Part shown: in pieces, positions 45,082 to 49,509 of the stretch
Position numbering within the stretch: the first letter of the stretch is position 1
How the letters are laid out: each line of letters starts with the position of its first letter
Origin: Solemya velesiana gill symbiont
Lineage (GTDB): Bacteria; Pseudomonadota; Gammaproteobacteria; Chromatiales; Chromatiaceae
Direction of reading: 5' to 3'
DNA: 49,509 nucleotides
Assembly (NCBI RefSeq): GCF_002020805.1
Contig: NZ_MPRJ01000006.1
Span: forward strand, 1 to 49,509
The notes under the pieces: model-generated
Databases searched by the model: none
The model's input: the letters and a program-made list of their open reading frames with translations, nothing else
What the model was told of the DNA's origin: nothing
Program-made: the position numbers and the translations under genes

Positions 45082-46575
45082 ATGACTCCCGAACAGTTCG
45101 ACACGCTGGCCGCGAAAGGCCACAACCGCATCCCCGTGATGTGCGAGGTCCTGGCAGATCTCGACACCCCGCTGAGCGTCTACCTCAAGCTCGCCGACGG
45201 CCCTCACTCCTACCTGTTCGAATCGGTACAGGGGGGCGAGAAATGGGGTCGCTACTCGATCATCGGCCTGCCCTGCCGCACGCTACTGCGCATCAAGGGA
45301 CACACGATTACTGTCGAAACAGACGGCAAGGTGGTCGAGACCCACGCAGCGGATGACCCCCTGGCATTCATCGAGGGATTCCAACAGCGCTATCACGTGG
45401 CGGAGCACGAAAACCTGCCCCGTTTCACCGGCGGCCTAGTGGGCTACTTCGGATACGACACCATCCGCTATATCGAACCCAAGCTGGCCAACTGCCCCAA
45501 CCCGGATCCCATCGACAACCCGGACATCATGCTGATGGTTTCCGATGAAGTGGTGGTGTTCGACAACCTGCGCGGGCGCCTCTATGTCATCGCCCACGAA
45601 GACCCCAGCAGCGGCGGCACCTTTGAGAAGGGACAACAGCGCCTGCGGGCCATCGCTGAACAGATGCGATCCGCCACGCCTGAACAGCCCCACAGGGAGC
45701 GCCGCACCATCGACGAATCCCACTTCGTCTCCGGTTTCTCCAAGGAGGGATTCAAGCAGGCGGTAGAGCGCACCAAGGAGTACATCCTGGACGGCGACTG
45801 CATGCAGACGGTGCTCTCCCAGCGCCTCTCCATTCCCTTCCATGCACCACCGCTGGATCTCTACCGCGCCCTGCGCGGACTCAACCCCAGCCCTCACATG
45901 TACTTTCTCAACATGGGCGATTTCCATATCGTGGGCTCATCCCCCGAGACCCTCACCCGGCTGGAAGATGGTGAAGTCACCGTGCGCCCCATCGCGGGAA
46001 CCCGGCGCCGCGGCTACAGCGAAGAGGAAGACAAGGCCCTGGAGGAAGAGCTGCTGGCCGATCCCAAGGAGATTGCCGAGCACCTGATGCTGATCGACCT
46101 TGGCCGCAATGATACAGGCCGGGTCGCCAAAATCGGCAGCGTGAAACTCACTGACAAGATGGTGATCGAGCGCTACTCCCATGTCATGCACATCGTCTCC
46201 AACGTAATCGGCGAACTCAAGGAGGGCATGACCGCCATCGACGTGCTGCGCGCCACCTTCCCGGCAGGTACCGTGAGCGGCGCCCCCAAGATCCGCGCCA
46301 TGGAGATAATCGACGAACTCGAACCGGTCAAGCGCGGCGTCTATGCCGGTGCCGTAGGCTACCTCTCCTGGAACGGCAACATGGATACCGCCATCGCCAT
46401 TCGTACCGCGGTGATCAAGAACGGCACCCTGCATATCCAGGCCGGTGCCGGCGTGGTGGCCGACTCCAAGCCGGAACTGGAGTGGAAAGAGACCATGAAC
46501 AAGGGACGCGCCGTCTTCCGCGCTGTCGCCCTGGCCGAGGCCGGCCTCACCGTCAACGACTGCACAGGAGCGTAA
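45082..46575 (+). CDS. trpE: Anthranilate synthase component I
   Basis: 497-aa chorismate-utilising enzyme. The N-terminal feedback site region (residues about 40-55, [12 protein letters not shown]) and the catalytic C-terminal block ([62 protein letters not shown] and the terminal [11 protein letters not shown]) are intact. It partners with TrpG to make anthranilate. It follows a Trp leader, and a palindromic element separates it from trpG. Confidence 0.97.
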   Translation: MTPEQFDTLAAKGHNRIPVMCEVLADLDTPLSVYLKLADGPHSYLFESVQGGEKWGRYSIIGLPCRTLLRIKGHTITVETDGKVVETHAADDPLAFIEGFQQRYHVAEHENLPRFTGGLVGYFGYDTIRYIEPKLANCPNPDPIDNPDIMLMVSDEVVVFDNLRGRLYVIAHEDPSSGGTFEKGQQRLRAIAEQMRSATPEQPHRERRTIDESHFVSGFSKEGFKQAVERTKEYILDGDCMQTVLSQRLSIPFHAPPLDLYRALRGLNPSPHMYFLNMGDFHIVGSSPETLTRLEDGEVTVRPIAGTRRRGYSEEEDKALEEELLADPKEIAEHLMLIDLGRNDTGRVAKIGSVKLTDKMVIERYSHVMHIVSNVIGELKEGMTAIDVLRATFPAGTVSGAPKIRAMEIIDELEPVKRGVYAGAVGYLSWNGNMDTAIAIRTAVIKNGTLHIQAGAGVVADSKPELEWKETMNKGRAVFRAVALAEAGLTVNDCTGA

Positions 46576-46581
46576 TGTGCC

Positions 46582-46778
46582 CTACCTACCTGATAAGTGC
46601 ATTTTCAGCGCCTCTGTTGTGTTTCGCAGCAAGGTGCAGGGCGCCGTTAATGGCAAGCCCTTAACAAGCACTGGAACGCAGCTGCGGAACACAACAAAGA
46701 GCGCCCTTCGGGTTCGCTTGTCAACGCCCACGGACTGCGTTGACAAGCGAACTGAAAACGCACTTATCACGTAGGTAG
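46582..46778. repeat. 197-bp nested palindromic element between trpE and trpG (MITE-like)
   Basis: The outer arms 46582-46608 and 46752-46778 match at 25 of 27 positions (core TGATAAGTGC...TTTTCAG). Inside are a near-perfect pair (46615-46630 with 46681-46696, 15 of 16), a perfect 16-bp hairpin (46712-46727 with 46737-46752) and GTTAA...TTAAC in the centre. It begins 7 bp after the trpE stop and ends just before trpG, so the trpG ribosome site (AGGTAGAG) is at its edge. The arm core resembles the element at 38910-38967. The frames across it on both strands are similar peptides, as expected of a palindrome rather than a gene. Confidence 0.7.
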
Positions 46779-46784
46779 AGCACT

Positions 46785-47366
46785 ATGCTGTTAATGATCG
46801 ACAACTACGACTCCTTCACCTACAACCTGGTGCAGTACTTCGGCAAGCTGGGGGCTGATGTCCACGTCCACCGCAACGACGAGATCACGATCCGGCAGAT
46901 CGAGGCGCTGAACCCTGAGCACCTGGTGATCTCACCCGGTCCCTGTACGCCCAACGAAGCTGGCATTTCAGTGGAGGCGATCAATACCTTCACCGGTCGC
47001 CTGCCGATCCTCGGCGTCTGCCTGGGTCACCAGTCCATTGGCCAGGCCTTCGGTGGCAAAATCGTCCATGCCCGCGAGGTGATGCACGGCAAGACCTCGC
47101 CCATCTTTCATGCCGACACCGGCATTTTCAGTGGGCTGAACAACCCCTACGAAGCGACCCGCTACCACTCACTGGTCATCGAGAAAGAGATCCTGCCAGA
47201 GTGCCTGGAGATCACCGCCTGGACCCAGAACGCCGACGGGGAGATGGACGAGATCATGGGCGTACGCCACAAGGAGTACAATGTCCAGGGCGTGCAGTAC
47301 CACCCGGAGTCCATACTCACCGAGCACGGTCACGACCTTCTCAAAAACTTCCTTGAAGGGAAGTGA
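46785..47366 (+). CDS. trpG: Anthranilate synthase component II (glutamine amidotransferase)
   Basis: 193-aa class I glutamine amidotransferase. It has the start [16 protein letters not shown], the catalytic Cys in [15 protein letters not shown] and the His/Glu in [10 protein letters not shown]. It supplies ammonia to TrpE; the same subunit often serves PabB in proteobacteria. It lies 7 bp after the palindromic element and 68 bp before trpD. Confidence 0.97.
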   Translation: MLLMIDNYDSFTYNLVQYFGKLGADVHVHRNDEITIRQIEALNPEHLVISPGPCTPNEAGISVEAINTFTGRLPILGVCLGHQSIGQAFGGKIVHAREVMHGKTSPIFHADTGIFSGLNNPYEATRYHSLVIEKEILPECLEITAWTQNADGEMDEIMGVRHKEYNVQGVQYHPESILTEHGHDLLKNFLEGK

Positions 47367-47434
47367 AAATACGGATAAGAGGTAGTCTTTGCATACCCTG
47401 CACCCGTAAATAAAGCATAAAAGGAGGTATCACA

Positions 47435-48454
47435 ATGGAGATGCCACAAGCGATCAATCACGTCCTCGGGCACCACGACCTGAGCACTGAACAGATGACT
47501 GATGTGATGCGATCCATCATGACCGGCGGCGCCACACAGGCCCAGATCGGCGGCTTTCTGATCGGACTGCGCATGAAAGGGGAGACCGTCAGCGAGATTG
47601 CTGCAGCAGCCTCCGTAATGCGTGAACTGGCCACCAAGGTCGAGGTCAGCCCGGATAACCTGGTCGACACCTGTGGCACCGGCGGTGACGCCTCCGGTAC
47701 CTTCAACATCTCCACTGCCAGTGCTTTCGTTACCGCCGCAGCCGGAGCCCGTGTCGCCAAACACGGCAACCGATCCATCTCCTCAAAGTCGGGCTCCGCC
47801 GATGTACTGGAAGCAGCTGGCGTAAACCTCAACCTCTCTCCTGAGCAGGTCGCTCAATGCGTTGAAGAGGTGGGCGTCGGCTTCATGTTCGCACCGGCAC
47901 ACCACGGCGCAATGAAACACGCCATCGCCCCCCGCAAGGAGATGGGCGCACGCACCATCTTCAACGTGCTCGGCCCCCTGACCAACCCGGCAAGCGCCCC
48001 CAACCAGGTACTTGGCGTCTTCAGTGATGAACTGCTCGACCCACTGGCCAACGTGCTCCAGAAGCTGGGTAGCCGCCATGTCATGGTGGTGCACGCCCGT
48101 GACGGCCTGGACGAAATCTCCGTCGGCGACAAGACCGAGGTGGCCGAACTGAAAGACGGACGGGTTCGCCGTTACGCTGTGCAGCCCGAAGATTTCGGTA
48201 TGTCCCGCACACACATCGACGCGCTGAAAGCCGCCGACGCCACTGAAAGCCTGGGTATCATCCGCTCGGTGCTCGAAGACAACCCCGGCCCCGCCCGGGA
48301 CATCGTCTGCCTCAACGCCGGCGCCGCCATCTACACCTCCGGCGTGGCGACGAGTCTCGCAGAAGGCGTGGAGAAAGCCAGCGAAGCGATCACCAGCGGG
48401 GAGGCCAGAAACCGTCTCGACAAGCTGATCATCCTGACCCAGAGCTTTGAGTAA
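47435..48454 (+). CDS. trpD: Anthranilate phosphoribosyltransferase
   Basis: 339-aa class IV phosphoribosyltransferase. It has [22 protein letters not shown] (PRPP loop), [19 protein letters not shown] and [21 protein letters not shown], all with the conserved Asp/Arg residues. A strong AAAGGAGG precedes the ATG. trpC does not follow; the operon seems to end at the hairpin. Confidence 0.97.
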   Translation: MEMPQAINHVLGHHDLSTEQMTDVMRSIMTGGATQAQIGGFLIGLRMKGETVSEIAAAASVMRELATKVEVSPDNLVDTCGTGGDASGTFNISTASAFVTAAAGARVAKHGNRSISSKSGSADVLEAAGVNLNLSPEQVAQCVEEVGVGFMFAPAHHGAMKHAIAPRKEMGARTIFNVLGPLTNPASAPNQVLGVFSDELLDPLANVLQKLGSRHVMVVHARDGLDEISVGDKTEVAELKDGRVRRYAVQPEDFGMSRTHIDALKAADATESLGIIRSVLEDNPGPARDIVCLNAGAAIYTSGVATSLAEGVEKASEAITSGEARNRLDKLIILTQSFE

Positions 48455-48462
48455 AAACAAAG

Positions 48463-48480
48463 GCCGGGCCACAGCCCGGC
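48463..48480 (+). terminator. Hairpin after trpD
   Basis: GCCGGGC/GCCCGGC (loop CACA) lies 9 bp after the trpD stop and is followed by TTGCCCCTT. The U run is weak, but its place at the end of the cluster suggests a terminator. Confidence 0.55.
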
Positions 48481-48790
48481 TTGCCCCTTGACCTTTGGCT
48501 GAGCTGCCGCCGGACATCTTATGGTAACAGGATGGCAATAAACTCGCGGCCATGGCGTTGCAGCCCAACTACAACATCGTCATCACGACATTCAGGCTTG
48601 GCGTCATAGCCGCCATCTCGTTGCCCCTGGGCGCCCTGACCTCGCGGCTCTTGATACCCGAAGACCGCTAGAGGCTTCGTTTTATGCTTGATACTATGGA
48701 GACTCAAAACCGCTAAAACAATACAATGCCCCAGCTGTCTTCAGTAGTTTGACTGGGATAAACGAACATAACCTCTCAACTTGCAGCAAC
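48481..48790. other. Post-trpD gap with one unrecognised short frame
   Basis: A plus-strand frame at 48552-48671 encodes 39 residues that look like coding sequence (MALQPNYNIVITTF then GVIAAISLPLGALTSRLL). It has no ribosome site and no family that I recognise. It may be a scrap of a lost gene. Otherwise the gap holds nothing that I can support. Confidence 0.4.
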
Positions 48791-49480
48791 AATAGACGAC
48801 ACGTTAATTCCCTATACGGCCACACCCGAGATCGAGCACATTATCTCGGGCATGGAGCGCACCGAGGACATTAAATTTTCACCTGACTGTAAGTGGATGG
48901 CTGTTGCCGCTTCCAACCACAACAAAATCTTCCTTTATTCTGTCCAAGCGAGCCTTCGACCTCGTGAAAGATTTTGGGACATCCAAGTCCCCAAAATCGA
49001 CTCGGCCTTCGACAACCTATTAGTGCCCCGGACGTTCTGGTCACCGACCGCTACGCGATAACATCGCAAGCTCGTTACCGCTCCACTGTCGCCTCCCAAT
49101 GACTACACGCCGTGTTCGGATGCCTACTTTGCTTCATCCACCTCACGAACTGTATGATAATCAGTTCAAGCTGCCTTGATTACCCGCATGGCGTCTCTTT
49201 TCTCGATAACAGGCATATCCTGGTTGCGAATCGGGGCAGGTTCGTAAACATCTTCCCAATGCCGCAAGAGCTGAAAGAGAATGCGGAAATCAACATAGAG
49301 CCTATAGCAACGATCAAAGGAAACCGAAAGGTTCATGTCAAAAGCCCCGGCTCCATAGATTCATTCAAGACAGGCGACAACAGTTATCGTATTTTCGCCT
49401 GCAATAACTACAGGCGGTTTCAAGTAATAACTGCAATTCAATTACGCAGCAAGCAAATCTACTTGCCGCCCCATAAATAA
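48790..49480 (+). pseudogene. Broken beta-propeller (NHL/SMP-30-like) gene
   Basis: The first piece (about 48790-48950) reads TIDDTLIPYTATPEIEHII followed by GMERTEDIKFSPDCKWMAVAASNHNKIFLYSV, a propeller blade. The second (from about 49154) reads SCLDYPHGVSFLDNRHILVANRGRFVNIF and then VHVKSPGSIDSFKTGDNSYRIFACNNY, later blades of the same fold. About 200 bp with stops lies between them, and no start codon precedes the first. The base composition (AT-rich) differs from the trp genes. The protein family is known only by fold. Confidence 0.55.
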
Positions 49481-49509
49481 TTCATTCGGTGATCGATAGC
49501 CTCTTGTGG

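Noticed and set aside
46577-46774. Open frames on both strands across the trpE-trpG gap
   Set aside because: The two peptides resemble each other because the DNA is palindromic; not genes.
48519-48707. 62-codon minus-strand frame after trpD
   Set aside because: No start signal, no recognisable domain, and opposite a similarly doubtful plus-strand frame.
1-49509. CRISPR array, tRNA or rRNA genes
   Set aside because: No regularly spaced direct repeats and no cloverleaf-like or rRNA-like sequence was seen when reading the window by eye; a tRNAscan-SE or Infernal run would settle this.

Overview
The window (about 49.5 kb, GC-rich genes with AT-rich gaps) reads as chromosomal DNA of a gammaproteobacterium. 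The gene set (feoABC, argS-ftsN, priA, rpe-gph-trpEGD, a general L-amino-acid ABC transporter, a DUF3683-type FAD/Fe-S dehydrogenase beside cytochrome c', CLC and PPK2) fits a Chromatiales-like or other environmental, possibly sulfur-oxidising, lineage. That placement is inference; there is no rRNA gene. I saw no tRNA gene, CRISPR array or intact insertion sequence.

Layout. 1-475: remnant of a stomatin/QmcA gene and a terminator. 476-4742: RND efflux adaptor and pump. 4743-9134: REP-type hairpin, NlpC/P60 lipoprotein, TraB-family protein, small lipoprotein, AI-2E-family permease and an unknown protein. 9142-15077: TPR-sulfotransferase and a large FAD/Fe-S dehydrogenase, both on the minus strand. 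15233-18781: cytochrome c', a frameshifted 2-hydroxyacid dehydrogenase, PilZ, an ICMT-like methyltransferase and PPK2. 18906-21447: CLC channel and a methyltransferase. 21452-23113: a PAS/sigma-54 activator facing an apparent sigma-54-dependent small RNA gene. 23114-26474: repeat cluster, then feoABC with Fur-box-like sites. 26688-31373: ftsN, argS, priA (minus). 31374-32468: an AT-rich DnaA-box cluster, then truncated HNH and fructosamine-kinase pseudogenes. 32530-36731: aapJQMP (minus). 37284-38909: GAF/HD-GYP protein. 38999-43173: a tightly coupled minus-strand operon (DUF3530-like hydrolase, CHASE2 cyclase, SH3 protein, M48 protease). 43408-48454: rpe, gph, trpL leader, trpE, a palindromic element, trpG, trpD. 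48455-49509: non-coding DNA and a broken beta-propeller gene.

The most interesting observation is at 22777-23113. A Cys-rich PAS NtrC-type regulator is divergent from a near-consensus sigma-54 promoter (TGGCAC-N5-CTGCA), with two related dyads 31 bp apart upstream. The predicted transcript is about 150 nt. It has a strong 5' hairpin, an exposed CTCCTCC anti-Shine-Dalgarno stretch and a U-rich intrinsic terminator, and it has no convincing ORF. This looks like a self-contained sensor/activator-sRNA circuit, analogous in logic to the LuxO-Qrr and CbrB-CrcZ systems.

Other notable signals are a Trp-rich leader peptide ahead of trpE without an obvious intrinsic attenuator, a 197-bp nested palindrome between trpE and trpG, an oriC-like DnaA-box cluster beside priA, and several genes broken at homopolymers or truncated. 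The pseudogenes and dispersed palindromes suggest a genome with ongoing small-scale decay and repeat traffic.
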